A stretch of DNA of 64,000 nucleotides from Corynebacterium kalinowskii (GCF_009734385.1 NZ_CP046452.1:186001-250000); one strand, 5' to 3'; shown: positions 43,101 through 52,061, counted from the stretch's first letter. Notes: generated from the sequence alone by a model not told the origin. Made by a program: numbers and translations.

Positions 43101-44865
43101 ATCCTCCTCCGGCAGCGTTGGCGTGCCAGGGCACCAGGTCACCCTCCCGGATGGCTCCGTCGCGTTCTCCACGCTCGCAGAATTGGTCCCGAGCGCTGAG
43201 GCTCTCATGGACGCTGCCGTAGCCACTATGGGTGTCGACGCGCAGTTGGTCGTCAGCGAGGAAATCTCCCCGCTCCCACCAACCGGCGAGGTCACCACGA
43301 TCGCAGCCAAGCACGTGGGCGGCGTAAACCTGTCTGTGTACCGCAAGCTTGGCGACGCCATGAGCCTCGTAGCCGAGGGTTTTGCGTCCTCACTCGTTGC
43401 ACACAGCAGATCTGTGACGCCTGAGCCACAACGCGCATCGGTCCCTCGCGTGATGGACGAAGTGAACGTCGAATCGATGCACTGGGATCCAGCCACCGGC
43501 GAAACTGTCGAGCAGCGCATGCGCACGATCGTCTCCGAATCCATGGGATACGACGTCGAAGACCTGCCGCGCGAGCTGCCACTGATCGACCTCGGCCTCG
43601 ACTCTCTCATGGGCATGCGCATCAAGAACCGCATTGAGCACGACTTCCAGATCCCGGAGCTGCAGGTTCAAGCGCTGCGCGACGCTTCTGTTGCCGATGT
43701 GGTCGCGATGGTTGAGAACATGGTTGCTGGGCGCGATAGTGTCGAAGCGGCTCCGGCCGTCGAGAAGCCTGCTGCCCCTAAGGGCGGCGTGGGTGTCGCG
43801 CCGCGTGATGCCTCAGAACGCCTGGTCTTCGCAACGTGGGCCACAATCACCGGCGCTGCTGCCGCGGGCGTGACGTCCGAACTGCCTGAGCTGGAAGGAA
43901 CGCAGGCAGCCGACATCGCTGCCCGACTGACCGAACGCTCCGGTACCGTGATCACCGAAGATGACGTCCTTGCCGCAGAGACCCTCGAGCCACTGGCCAA
44001 CTTGGTCCGCGAGGCGCTGGAAACGGAAGTCGAAGGCAACATTCGCGTGCTTCGCGCCCGCGCAGAGGGATCCGAAAAGCCAGCCGTGTTCATGTTCCAC
44101 CCAGCCGGTGGATCTTCGGTGGTGTACCAGCCGCTCATGCGCCGTCTGCCTGCCGACGTCCCCGTCTACGGAGTCGAACGCCTGGAAGGCCCGCTGTCCG
44201 AGCGCGCCGCCGCTTATTTGGATGAAATCAAGCAGTACTCCGACGGCTTCCCAGTAATTCTGGGTGGCTGGAGCTTCGGTGGTGCGCTTGCATACGAGGT
44301 GGCTCACCAGCTGCGTGGCTCCGATGTGGACGTGGCACTGGTTGCTTTGCTCGATACGGTGCAGCCTGCAGAAACCGTGCCGGATTCCCCGGAGGAGACC
44401 CGCGCGCGTTGGGAACGCTACCAAGCCTTTGCCAAGAAGACTTACGGCCTTGATTTCCCAGTACCATTCGATCTCTTGGAGACCGCAGGCGAAGACGCTT
44501 TGCTGGGCATGCTCGCCGAGTTCCTGGCTACCACTGATGCCTCTGAGCACGGATTGTCCGCAGGCGTGCTTGAGCACCAGCGTGCATCCTTCGTAGACAA
44601 CCGCATCCTGGACAAGATCGAGTTCGAGGATTGGTCCGAGGTTTCGGTCCCTGTCATGCTGTTCCGTGCGGAGCGTATGCACGACGGCGCGATTGAATTA
44701 GAGCCTCGCTATGCCACAATTAAGGAAGACGGCGGTTGGTCGGCTATCGTGGAAGATCTAGAGATAGTACACCTTCACGGCGACCACCTTGCCGTGGTGG
44801 ACGAGCCGGAAATCGCGACGGTGGGTGCTCACCTGACTCGCCGAATCGCGGAGCTTAACAAGTAG
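40126..44865 (+). CDS. pks13: Mycolic acid condensase Pks13
   Basis: 1579 residues. Claisen condensation of the two fatty chains of mycolic acid. Domains in order: N-terminal ACP (FGLSSRD, Ppant Ser47), ketosynthase with DTACSSS (Cys276), EAHGTGT and NIGHSE, acyltransferase with GMSMGE (Ser722), second ACP with LGLDSLMGM (Ser1160), thioesterase with GGWSFGGA (Ser1383). No reductive domains. Shorter than mycobacterial Pks13 (about 1730), as usual in Corynebacterium. AAGGTGAG is somewhat far from ATG 40126; ATG 40153 is an alternative. Confidence 0.97.
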   Translation: MESTQAGAPMTVSELKEWLRNWVVNSTGLPAEEITDDKSLQNFGLSSRDVVLLSGELENLLGVQLDATVAYEYPTIGALAKRLIDGDSSAAPQPKVRRFVAETAGAHDIAIVGMAARFPGGSNLTEFWEMLVSGTDATSDLPMGRWSEYSADEVMTRKIAENNVRGGYLKDIATFDTEFFGISPVEAANMDPQQRITLELTWEALEHAHIPASSLKGEPVGVFIGSSNVDYGMIITADPAEAHPYALTGTASSIIPNRVSYCFDFRGPSVSVDTACSSSLVAVHQAVRALRTGDADLAIAGGVNILASPFVSTAFGELGVISPTGKIHAFSDDADGFVRADGAGLVVLKRVEEAIADGDNILAVIKGSAVNSDGHSNGLTAPNPEAQVDVLQRAYADAGVEPTEVDYVEAHGTGTILGDPIEATALGAVLGRGRENYEPMLLGSAKSNIGHSESAAGSAGLIKVLLSMQEGVIPPSINFAGPNRYIDFDAEHIEIVEDPREWPEYSGKKIAGVSGFGFGGTNAHVVVQEFDPADYDAAPVTEKELDGVILPVSGLLPSRRRQAAADLADFLEGRSDADLVKVGRSLARRNHGRSRATVDATTVEDAVKRLRQVAEGKKSVGINVADAPSATGPVFVYSGFGSQHRKMAKDMLELSPLFKARLTELNEMIEFESGWSLLDLIADDEQTYDTETAQVAITAIQIGLTDYLAAFGAKPAAVVGMSMGEIAAAYAAGGLSDKDAMRIASHRSRLMGEGEKSLPEDQLGAMAVVEFSAEDLEGFIAQHPEYAGIEPAVYAGPGMTTVGGPREAVLELVAFLEGEGKFARALDVKGAGHTSAVEPLLGELAAETADIQPLPLTIPLFSSVDKNVVYPAGSVVHDTDYWLRCTRGSVWFLEATQQAFAAGHTMLVEISPNPVALMGMMNTAFSVGAGDSQLLYALKRKVPAADSLRDLLAKLYVAGQDINFDALYGDGERLDAPSITWKHQRYWTAARPSSSGSVGVPGHQVTLPDGSVAFSTLAELVPSAEALMDAAVATMGVDAQLVVSEEISPLPPTGEVTTIAAKHVGGVNLSVYRKLGDAMSLVAEGFASSLVAHSRSVTPEPQRASVPRVMDEVNVESMHWDPATGETVEQRMRTIVSESMGYDVEDLPRELPLIDLGLDSLMGMRIKNRIEHDFQIPELQVQALRDASVADVVAMVENMVAGRDSVEAAPAVEKPAAPKGGVGVAPRDASERLVFATWATITGAAAAGVTSELPELEGTQAADIAARLTERSGTVITEDDVLAAETLEPLANLVREALETEVEGNIRVLRARAEGSEKPAVFMFHPAGGSSVVYQPLMRRLPADVPVYGVERLEGPLSERAAAYLDEIKQYSDGFPVILGGWSFGGALAYEVAHQLRGSDVDVALVALLDTVQPAETVPDSPEETRARWERYQAFAKKTYGLDFPVPFDLLETAGEDALLGMLAEFLATTDASEHGLSAGVLEHQRASFVDNRILDKIEFEDWSEVSVPVMLFRAERMHDGAIELEPRYATIKEDGGWSAIVEDLEIVHLHGDHLAVVDEPEIATVGAHLTRRIAELNK

Positions 44866-44886
44866 TAGAAACGAGTAGCGTAGAAC

Positions 44887-46440
44887 GTGACTGGACAAAC
44901 GACGGCAGACAAGCTCGCTGACCTTCGCGCTCGCCTTGAACAGGCGAAAGACCCAGGTAGCGAGCGTGCACGTGCGAGGCGCGATGAGGCTGGGCTGACG
45001 ACTCCACGTCAGCGTATCGACCGTCTGCTCGATCCAGGCTCGTTCGTCGAAGTCGGCGCTCTTGGCCGTACTCCGGACGATCCGGAAGCCCCGTACTCCG
45101 ATGGCGTGGTGACCGGTTACGGTCGCATTGAGGGCCGCCCCGTGGTCATTTATGCACACGACAAGACGGTTTACGGGGGCTCAGTGGGCGAGACCTTCGG
45201 CCGTAAGGTCTGCGAGGTCATGGACATGGCTATCCGCGTCGGCTGCCCTGTGATCGGTATTCAGGATTCGGGCGGTGCCCGCATTCAGGATGCCGTGACG
45301 TCGCTTGCCATGTACTCCGAGATTGCACGTCGTCAGCTGCCCTTGTCTGGTCGGAGCCCACAGATCTCCATCATGATGGGCAAGTCCGCCGGTGGCGCCG
45401 TGTATGCCCCGGTCACCACTGACTTTGTTATTGCCGTCGATGAGCGCGCCGAAATGTACGTCACCGGCCCCGCCGTGATTAAGGAAGTAACCGGCGAGGA
45501 CATTACCTCGGCTGAGCTGGGAGGCGCGCGCCAGCAAGAACTCAATGGCAACGTCTCCTACGTAGCCACGGATGAGGAAGATGCCTTTGCTTACGTCAAG
45601 GATCTCCTCGATCATCTGCCGCTGACCTGCAACGATCCCGGCCCAGAATTCTGGGCACCGGCCGATGAAGACATCGCAGATGCCACCGAGTTGGACGTGT
45701 TCATGCCGGACGACACCAACGCTGGCTACGATATGCACGACTTGCTGGCCAAGCTCTTCGATTCCAATGACTTCCTGGAGATTCAACCGAACTTTGCACA
45801 AAACCTCATCGTGGGCTTTGCGCGGGTAGACGGCAAGTCTGTTGGCGTGATTGCTAACCAGCCTCTCGTCTACGCAGGCTGCATCGATGCCGATGCTGCC
45901 GACAAGGGCGCTCGCTTCATCCGCATCTGCGATGCCTACAACATTCCATTGGTGTACGTGGTTGATACGCCGGGCTACCTGCCAGGCGTGGCGCAGGAGA
46001 AAGTCGGCCTGATCCACCGTGGTGCAAAGTTCGCGTTTGCTCTTGTTGAGGCGACCGTTCCCAAGGTGTCCCTGATTGTGCGCAAGGCCTACGGCGGAGC
46101 ATATGCCGTCATGGGTTCCAAGAACCTTTCCGGTGACATCAACCTAGGCTGGCCGACCGCCCAGATTGCCGTCATGGGTGCGGCAGCCGCCGTGGTTATG
46201 ATCCAGGGCAAGCAGCTGGCGAAGATCGAGGATGAAAACCAGCGGAACTACATGAAGAAGGTCTTCATGGATTTCTATGACGAAAACATGACATCTCCAT
46301 ATGTAGCGGCGGAACGTGGCTATATCGACGCAATGATCGAGCCGAACCAGACTCGTCTGGCCCTGCGTCAGGCGCTGCGCCAGCTCTCCACCAAGGAAGA
46401 ACGGGATCTGCCCAAAAAGCATACGATTATGCCGATGTAA
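44887..46440 (+). CDS. accD4: Acyl-CoA carboxylase carboxyltransferase subunit AccD4
   Basis: 517 residues (named accD3 in C. glutamicum). Carboxylates the alpha-chain acyl-CoA to supply the Pks13 condensation. Crotonase-like halves are visible: GIQDSGGARIQDAV and GKSAGGAVYAP in the first, VVDTPGYLPGVAQEK and RKAYGGAYAVMGSK in the second. No biotin attachment, so it needs AccA/BCCP from elsewhere. GTG start, 21 nt after the pks13 stop; no strong ribosome binding site. Confidence 0.95.
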   Translation: MTGQTTADKLADLRARLEQAKDPGSERARARRDEAGLTTPRQRIDRLLDPGSFVEVGALGRTPDDPEAPYSDGVVTGYGRIEGRPVVIYAHDKTVYGGSVGETFGRKVCEVMDMAIRVGCPVIGIQDSGGARIQDAVTSLAMYSEIARRQLPLSGRSPQISIMMGKSAGGAVYAPVTTDFVIAVDERAEMYVTGPAVIKEVTGEDITSAELGGARQQELNGNVSYVATDEEDAFAYVKDLLDHLPLTCNDPGPEFWAPADEDIADATELDVFMPDDTNAGYDMHDLLAKLFDSNDFLEIQPNFAQNLIVGFARVDGKSVGVIANQPLVYAGCIDADAADKGARFIRICDAYNIPLVYVVDTPGYLPGVAQEKVGLIHRGAKFAFALVEATVPKVSLIVRKAYGGAYAVMGSKNLSGDINLGWPTAQIAVMGAAAAVVMIQGKQLAKIEDENQRNYMKKVFMDFYDENMTSPYVAAERGYIDAMIEPNQTRLALRQALRQLSTKEERDLPKKHTIMPM

Positions 46441-46508
46441 CGTTTTTGCCTATAGTCGCGACAGTTCATATGAAATTCATCTAAGAACCAAATTGAAAGG
46501 CATAAGAC

Positions 46509-46610
46509 ATGCTGAGCACCGTTGTAGACCTTGCCGGAGATGTTTTCGGCCTGGCATTCGTCGTCATGAACCAGATCCAGACCTTCATCGCACAGATGTT
46601 GAGCCGCTAG
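46509..46610 (+). CDS. 33-aa amphipathic mini-protein (PorA/ProtX-like candidate)
   Basis: The frame reads MLSTVVDLAGDVFGLAF at the start and ends FIAQMLSR. No signal peptide; an amphipathic or hydrophobic helix with N- and C-terminal serines. It has its own TATAGT -10 (46451-46456), a GAAAGG ribosome site (about 46495-46500) and a strong terminator downstream, so it looks like an independent gene. By size and position in the mycolate cluster it could be an O-mycoloylated mini-protein such as PorA or ProtX, but the sequence itself does not prove this. Confidence 0.55.
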   Translation: MLSTVVDLAGDVFGLAFVVMNQIQTFIAQMLSR

Positions 46611-46680
46611 TCTTTGGGACTTTGGAGATTTAACCCCGCTGTGGCACCTGATGCCAGCTAGGGGAGAAATATCTAGCTAA

Positions 46681-46713
46681 CCCGGTCGCCCTAGTGAGGG
46701 GCGGCCGGGTTTC
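46681..46713 (+). terminator. Intrinsic terminator downstream of the 33-aa ORF
   Basis: CCCGGTCGCCCT / AGGGGCGGCCGGG arms (one bulge) with the loop AGTG, followed by TTT. Confidence 0.75.
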
Positions 46714-46754
46714 GGCGTTGTTAGTGGTCTGTGGGGGGGCAAAATCGGCTACAT

Positions 46755-46838
46755 GGAATCACAGCTAAATGCAGCAACAGCTACCTACGAGCAGCTGGAA
46801 TCACCGCGAAGTGCAGCACCAGCTACCTACGAGCAGCT
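46755..46838. repeat. Two adjoining copies of a 42-bp repeat
   Basis: Unit 1 (46755-46796) and unit 2 (46797-46838) match at 38 of 42 positions and abut exactly. Unit 2 includes the last codons and the stop of the DUF3054 gene, so the unit looks like a duplicated gene end. AGCTG occurs every 14-16 bases on the minus strand. Confidence 0.75.
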
Positions 46839-47170
46839 AACCGAGCAATGCCCCGCCATCCCAGGAGCAGCAGCCCGGACATCACGGTGGCGACGATGAT
46901 GAAGGAAATGTGTGGGGTGCGACCGTGCTCTGCAGCCCACATACCCAGGCCGGCAAAGACCGCGCAGGCCCAAACAATCACTCCGGAACTCAGCGTGACC
47001 CCCGATAGGCGTCGAAGGGTGAAGTAGGCCCACGCTACGACCACGCCGATCAGGAATGGCCACCAGGTGTTCAGAACGTTCATAACGGTAAATGGTTCGG
47101 ATTTGTGGGCCATGCGCGCGAAGATGGCAAATAGCAAGATAGCTAGTGCGTCAACGAAAAAGTACTTCAA
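46823..47170 (-). CDS. DUF3054 membrane protein
   Basis: 115 residues with four membrane helices (DALAILLFAIFARM, WPFLIGVVVAWAYF, GVIVWACAVFAGLGMW, IIVATVMSGLLLLGW). DUF3054 matches actinobacterial small membrane proteins of unknown role. A TTG start at 47170 is inferred: GGAGAAACC lies 6 nt before it and it overlaps the previous gene's TGA in the coupled form TTGA. The upstream frame to 47434 is not coding because it overlaps the flippase gene. Confidence 0.75.
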   Translation of the reverse strand: MKYFFVDALAILLFAIFARMAHKSEPFTVMNVLNTWWPFLIGVVVAWAYFTLRRLSGVTLSSGVIVWACAVFAGLGMWAAEHGRTPHISFIIVATVMSGLLLLGWRGIARLAARR

Positions 47171-48165
47171 GGTTTCTCCTTTAGTCCAACTAGATACACT
47201 ACCCAGCCAATCATCGTCGCGAGGATGAAGGACACCATGCGGTAGACCAGGACGGCTGCCAGTGCGACCGAGGCGGTGAGACCAGCGGCACTCAGGGATG
47301 CGGTCAGCGCGGCCTCCAACGGCCCTAAGCCGCCCGGGGTAATGCCGGTTGCGCCTACGATCTTGGCAGACAGAAACGACAGTGTCACCCCAGGCCCGGA
47401 GGCGACCCCGCCGACAGCGACCACGGCGGCCCACAGGCTGGCCAGGTCCAACAGTCTATTGAGCAGTGACATCAGGGAGATGGACACAAAACGCGGGAAG
47501 GAAAGGCGGACGGCCTGCAGTTGGCGAATTTGGCCGACCACGGCCTCGAGCCCTGTATCGGGAGAGCGTCGCAGCATTTTGTTCAAGAAGGGGAGAGCGA
47601 GTCCTGCGCAGCGCTCCAGGAAGTGCGGATTGTTGGCTGCCCAGTAGACGAAGAACACGAGCACGAGCACGCCAATCCCGGTGGAAACCAGGGACCAGAT
47701 GGAGAAGGTGGCCCCCAACAGGGCGACCGCAAGGAGTCCGAGTATGACGAGCCAGAGCGTCGATAAGGCGCCCGAGAGCACCACAAACCAGCTGATAACC
47801 ATCACAGAGGCGCCCCACGCGCGCTGCACTTTGTATTGCAAGACGGTGGAGAGCGCGGGGCCGCCGGGGAGGCTGTTGGACCAGGAGTTGGCGGCCAAGA
47901 CCAGGGCTAGCGTGGAACGACGACGCACGGTGACCCCTCCGGCGCGTAGCAATTCGACCATGACCTCGGTCATCGCCACGAAGGACAGGGCGCACAGCAG
48001 GACGGCGACGAGCACCCACAGCAGGGAGGCGGATCGCAGGGCGGCGATGCCGTCGGAAATGAAGCCTAGCTGGTCGCGGAAAAAGAAGGCCACCGCGGAC
48101 GCCAGCAATAGTGCGAATAACAATCGCGCCCAGCGGGCACGGAAAAGCCTGCTGAGCGCGTCCAC
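47167..48165 (-). CDS. YbhN/UPF0104-type membrane protein (LPG synthase TM-like)
   Basis: 332 residues with about eight membrane helices. The lysylphosphatidylglycerol-synthase transmembrane (YbhN) family shows the SNSLPGGPALSTVLQYKVQRAWG motif and GITPGGLGPLEAALTASL near the C-terminus. It lacks an aminoacyl-transferase domain; such proteins may flip lipids. GTG 48165 overlaps the mmpL3 stop by one base (TAGTG), so the genes are coupled and the protein could support MmpL3-dependent lipid transport (inference). Confidence 0.82.
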   Translation of the reverse strand: MDALSRLFRARWARLLFALLLASAVAFFFRDQLGFISDGIAALRSASLLWVLVAVLLCALSFVAMTEVMVELLRAGGVTVRRRSTLALVLAANSWSNSLPGGPALSTVLQYKVQRAWGASVMVISWFVVLSGALSTLWLVILGLLAVALLGATFSIWSLVSTGIGVLVLVFFVYWAANNPHFLERCAGLALPFLNKMLRRSPDTGLEAVVGQIRQLQAVRLSFPRFVSISLMSLLNRLLDLASLWAAVVAVGGVASGPGVTLSFLSAKIVGATGITPGGLGPLEAALTASLSAAGLTASVALAAVLVYRMVSFILATMIGWVVYLVGLKEKP

Positions 48166-50438
48166 TAGTTGTTTTCCTGGCCCAGTCGTTTCATGAGTTC
48201 GGAAAATGGAACCAGAGAGTCATCGGTGTCCGGAGTACGGCCACCGCGGATCGGGGCATCGGCGACCACAGCCTCGTGAACGGATGTCTCACCGGGCAGC
48301 GGGCGGACTGGCTCCTTGCCGTGGCCCATACGTTCGGACGCGGCCTTGACCCAGCGTGGAGCCCACCAGTTGTCCTCGCGGAGCAGGTGCATGACTGCTG
48401 GGACGAGCATCATGCGAATGATGGTTGCGTCGAGCACGAGGGCAGCGATCATGCCGAAAGCGATGTACTTCATCATCACGATCTCGGAGAACCCGAACGC
48501 GCCGCAGACCACGATCATGATGAGCGCGGCAGCGGTGATGATCCAGCCAGTATGGGCGGTGCCATACTTGATCGCCTGGTCAGTCGAATCGCCGCGCTTG
48601 CGGGCCTCCACCATGCGGGAGACCAGAAAGACTTCGTAGTCCGTGGACAGTCCGTAGACGATCGCCATGATGAGCACCAGCACCGGCGACATCAGCGGGC
48701 CAGCGCTGAAGTTGAGCAAGGAGCTGCCGATGCCATCAACGAACATCGCGGTCAAGATGCCGAGCGTGGCGCCGAGGCCCAGGATCGTCATAATGATCGC
48801 CTTCGCGGGCAGGATTAGGGAGCCGAATACCAGCGCCATCAGCACGAAGGTGGCAATGACGATGTACAGCGCCATCCACGGCAGCTTATCGAACAGCGCC
48901 TCAATAGACTCCACCTCCAGCGCCGGGGTGCCGCCGATGTAGACGTTCACTCCCTCCGGTACCTCAAGCGCGCGCAATTGCTTCACGACGGCCTCGTTGT
49001 CTTCACGATCCACGATGCCAGCGGCGAGTACGGTGGTGCCTTCCTTCGTAGCGTGGGAAGGGGAGAAGCGGCCCGTCAAGCCCTCCACAGCATTGGCCTG
49101 CTGGTAGATCTCCACCAGCTGTTGGTTGTCAGCATTGGTGACCACGAGCTTGATGGGTTCGGTGCGGAAGGTCGGGAAGGATTCGTCGAACTTGGCTTGG
49201 GACACGCGGACGTCATTGGACGGCGGCAGATAGGTTTCGTTGATGCCGCCGAACTTCACGCCTACGAGTGGGAACGTCAGGGCCAGAAGCAGGCCGACGA
49301 TGCCGACGGTGACCAACTTCGAATGCTTGATAGACCATGCTGGGATGCGCGCCCACAGGGTTTGCTCCCACTTTTCTTCGTCGCGGGTGGTTTTCCGGAT
49401 CGACCATTTATCAATCTTCGGGCCGAGCATGCCGAACAGCGCTGGCAGCACCGTGATGGACAGGAATGCGGCTAGACCGACCGCGGAAATAGCGCCGTAG
49501 GCGATGGACTTGAGGAATGCTTGCGGGAACACGAACAAGCCGGAGAGGGCCACCATTACCATTAATGCCGAGAAGACCACTGTCTGCCCGGCCGTGGCGA
49601 CGGTGGTGGCCACCGCCGGTTTGATGTCCTTACCCAGCGCCATTTCCTCACGGAAGCGGGAGACCATGAACAGGCCATAGTCGATGGCCAGGCCGAGGCC
49701 CAGCAGGGTGACGACAGACTGGGCGAATACGTTCACCTGGGCGTGCGTGGCCAGGAGAGACAGCACGCCCAGGGAACCTGCAATCGACAGGAGTCCGACG
49801 ATCAGCGGCATGGAGGCGGCCACAACTGATCCGAAGACGAACAGTAGGAGGAGCGCGACCAGCGGCAGGGCGTAGATTTCAGCGCGTTTGATGTCGCCAC
49901 CCATGCCGTCGTCAAGCGCGTCAGCTACTGCGGTGGCACCAGCGACCTCGACGGTCGCCCCGCCCGGCATCTCTGCTGGCAAGAGTGCACTTTCCACTGA
50001 GCGGAAGGCCTTCAACGTGTCTTCGCCATCGCCCTTGAGCCCGATCGCTGCGAAAGCCGTGCGGTGATCTGGCGTGATCAACTGTGCGTTGCGCTTATCA
50101 AAGTAGCTGGTCACATGGTCGATCTGATCCGGATTCTGGGTTGCCAACTGCTCCAGGTGTTGCTGGGCGGCGGTGAAAATGAACGGATCATCCAGGTTTT
50201 TGCCCTCGGGCGCCTCGAAGAGCAGGATGACATCGCCGGAGTTATCGCGCCCGAAAGTCTCGAGCTCGATTTGGGCAGCTTGCGTGGAAGCCGAGTGCGG
50301 GTCGTCCCAACCTTCTTGGCTCATGCGGTCGCCGAGTTTGGTGCCCTGGAGCATAAACAGCCCCAGGATCGCGGCGACGATGAGGATGGGCACGGTGATA
50401 CGGAACCGGTAGGCAATTTCGCCCCAACGATAGAACAC
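48165..50438 (-). CDS. mmpL3: MmpL3-type trehalose monomycolate transporter (CmpL1)
   Basis: 757-residue RND/MMPL transporter with 11-12 membrane helices, two large periplasmic loops and a short cytoplasmic tail. The proton-relay Asp-Tyr pairs are visible in GLGLAIDYGLFMVSR (first half) and VYGLSTDYEVFLVSR (second half). It flips or carries trehalose monomycolate across the plasma membrane. Neighbours trmB and the NYN gene match Rv0207c-Rv0208c beside Rv0206c, supporting the MmpL3 assignment. Coupled to the YbhN-type gene. Confidence 0.93.
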   Translation of the reverse strand: MFYRWGEIAYRFRITVPILIVAAILGLFMLQGTKLGDRMSQEGWDDPHSASTQAAQIELETFGRDNSGDVILLFEAPEGKNLDDPFIFTAAQQHLEQLATQNPDQIDHVTSYFDKRNAQLITPDHRTAFAAIGLKGDGEDTLKAFRSVESALLPAEMPGGATVEVAGATAVADALDDGMGGDIKRAEIYALPLVALLLLFVFGSVVAASMPLIVGLLSIAGSLGVLSLLATHAQVNVFAQSVVTLLGLGLAIDYGLFMVSRFREEMALGKDIKPAVATTVATAGQTVVFSALMVMVALSGLFVFPQAFLKSIAYGAISAVGLAAFLSITVLPALFGMLGPKIDKWSIRKTTRDEEKWEQTLWARIPAWSIKHSKLVTVGIVGLLLALTFPLVGVKFGGINETYLPPSNDVRVSQAKFDESFPTFRTEPIKLVVTNADNQQLVEIYQQANAVEGLTGRFSPSHATKEGTTVLAAGIVDREDNEAVVKQLRALEVPEGVNVYIGGTPALEVESIEALFDKLPWMALYIVIATFVLMALVFGSLILPAKAIIMTILGLGATLGILTAMFVDGIGSSLLNFSAGPLMSPVLVLIMAIVYGLSTDYEVFLVSRMVEARKRGDSTDQAIKYGTAHTGWIITAAALIMIVVCGAFGFSEIVMMKYIAFGMIAALVLDATIIRMMLVPAVMHLLREDNWWAPRWVKAASERMGHGKEPVRPLPGETSVHEAVVADAPIRGGRTPDTDDSLVPFSELMKRLGQENN

Positions 50439-50468
50439 GAGTTGTTTCCTTTCGTGACAGAGCGGAAT

Positions 50469-51143
50469 TTAGCGAGCGGAAAGCAGCGCCGACAGTGGTC
50501 GGAATGGCTGGAGCCACGCGCCCTCGGTAGGCAGGTTGTCCAGGCTGATGCGTGGCAGTGGCTCTCGGAACACACCTGGGATTTCCTCAAGATCAAGGAA
50601 AGTGATCGATGGGTGGCCCACAGCCCAGGAGGCGTGCTCGTGGAAGCCGATAACAGTGGCAGGAATGCCTTCGCGAACCAGCGTTTCCAGCAGCTCCCGG
50701 AAGTTCTGCCCGTCCGCGGATGCCACGATCACGCCGTGGAGGATGCCCTCATTGAACCGGCGCTTGATGTGCGCGAGCATATCCGGGTCAACGTCGGAAT
50801 CCTCGCCCACCTTTGGCTTAGCAAAGACCGCAAAACCGACGTTACGCAGCGCCTCCACCCACGGGCGCATGACATCAGCGCCACCCTGTGGGATGTTGGT
50901 GAATACCGTGGCCTCAGGCTCAATGCGTGAGCCTAGTTCTTCGCTGAGCTTGGCGCTGTGGCCGAGCAACCAGCGACCGATGGCGTCGAAACGCGGGCGA
51001 AAGGCGGCCGTAGGTCGGCCACCGAGAATCGCGCCCAGACCCATGTCAATGTTCGGCGCGTCCCACACCAGCAGCAGCGTTTCTGGCTGTTCGATGGCGG
51101 CGGAGGACTCGGAATAATTGTGAATAAATTCGTGGGTGCCCAT
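50469..51143 (-). CDS. NYN-domain (PIN-like) protein, Rv0207c type
   Basis: 224 residues. NYN/LabA-like PIN nuclease fold: LLLVWDAPNIDMGLG carries the first Asp, FAVFAKPKVGEDSDVDPDM a Lys/Asp cluster, and GVIVASADGQNFRELLE the second Asp. The family includes ribonucleases and RNA-binding proteins. The gene lies between trmB and mmpL3, as in mycobacteria. Substrate unknown. Confidence 0.8.
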   Translation of the reverse strand: MGTHEFIHNYSESSAAIEQPETLLLVWDAPNIDMGLGAILGGRPTAAFRPRFDAIGRWLLGHSAKLSEELGSRIEPEATVFTNIPQGGADVMRPWVEALRNVGFAVFAKPKVGEDSDVDPDMLAHIKRRFNEGILHGVIVASADGQNFRELLETLVREGIPATVIGFHEHASWAVGHPSITFLDLEEIPGVFREPLPRISLDNLPTEGAWLQPFRPLSALLSAR

Positions 51144-51146
51144 GTT

Positions 51147-51932
51147 TTAAGCCTTCTTCTCCCACAGGAATTCAGTGATCACGTGGTCTTTTTCCAGGCC
51201 TTTGCCTTCGAACTTGGTGATTACCTGGCGGTCGGTGAGCTGCGGGCACTCCGGCCATGGCCAGCCCTTGTACTCCAAGAGTGGTTCGACATTGACCAGC
51301 TCGCTGATCCACTCGGCGTAGTCGGCGTGGTCGGTGGCCACGTGGAGCACGCCGCCTGGCTTTAGTCGGGTGGCAATAAGGTGCAGCACACCAGATTGAA
51401 TGATGCGGCGCTTGTGGTGACGTGCCTTGGGCCACGGGTCCGGGAAGTAAATGCGAACGCCGTCCAAGGACTCTTCGCCGAACATGCGGTTGAGAACTTC
51501 GACGCCGTCGCCACGGACCATGCGAATGTTATCCAGTCCCTCGCGCACGGCTGCGCCCATCAGCTTGGCCAGACCCGGCTTGTAGATTTCGCAGGCAATG
51601 ATGTTGGTGTCGGCCTCCAGTGGGGCCATCGCGGCAGTGGAGGTCCCGGTGCCGGAGCCGATCTCAAGGATGGTTTTTGCATCAGAACGGCCGAACCATT
51701 CGGCTAGGTCGATGCGTTCGTCGGAGAGCACTTTGCCCATGTGGGGCCAGTTTTCGTCCCACATTTTGGTCTGGTTGGAAGTGAGGGTGCCACGGCGAAA
51801 GCTCATTGAGCCGAGGCGTGGGTAGTCCAGCCCGTCTTCGAACTCGGACTGCAATGGGCGACCGAAAGGAACGTTGCCTTCGCGGGTGCCGCCAACGGAA
51901 TCAGGGGAATTAGGGGTATCAGAATTATGCAT
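51147..51932 (-). CDS. trmB: tRNA (guanine-N7-)-methyltransferase TrmB
   Basis: 261 residues. Makes m7G46 in tRNA with S-adenosylmethionine. Motifs: [16 protein letters not shown] (SAM binding), the catalytic [17 protein letters not shown], and the C-terminal [23 protein letters not shown] 51932 is chosen over the frame open to 52010, which would add a non-conserved N-terminus. Its stop is 3 nt before the NYN gene, consistent with a trmB-NYN-mmpL3 transcript. Confidence 0.93.
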   Translation of the reverse strand: MHNSDTPNSPDSVGGTREGNVPFGRPLQSEFEDGLDYPRLGSMSFRRGTLTSNQTKMWDENWPHMGKVLSDERIDLAEWFGRSDAKTILEIGSGTGTSTAAMAPLEADTNIIACEIYKPGLAKLMGAAVREGLDNIRMVRGDGVEVLNRMFGEESLDGVRIYFPDPWPKARHHKRRIIQSGVLHLIATRLKPGGVLHVATDHADYAEWISELVNVEPLLEYKGWPWPECPQLTDRQVITKFEGKGLEKDHVITEFLWEKKA

Positions 51933-52061
51933 CACATCTATTTTGCCCGTCGAAAGTCTCATACTCAACATGGCTCCTTCAGTTGCGGAGGACGCGCCGA
52001 TGGGGTGCAATAATCTGGCAAGGAAAAATTCAGTGGGGGCTGGATTCTGTCAGGGGGTTAT

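Noticed and set aside
46731..47027. Plus-strand 98-codon frame with repeated ITAKCSxSYLRAA
   Set aside because: The repeats come from the 42-bp DNA duplication and most of the frame lies antisense in the DUF3054 gene.
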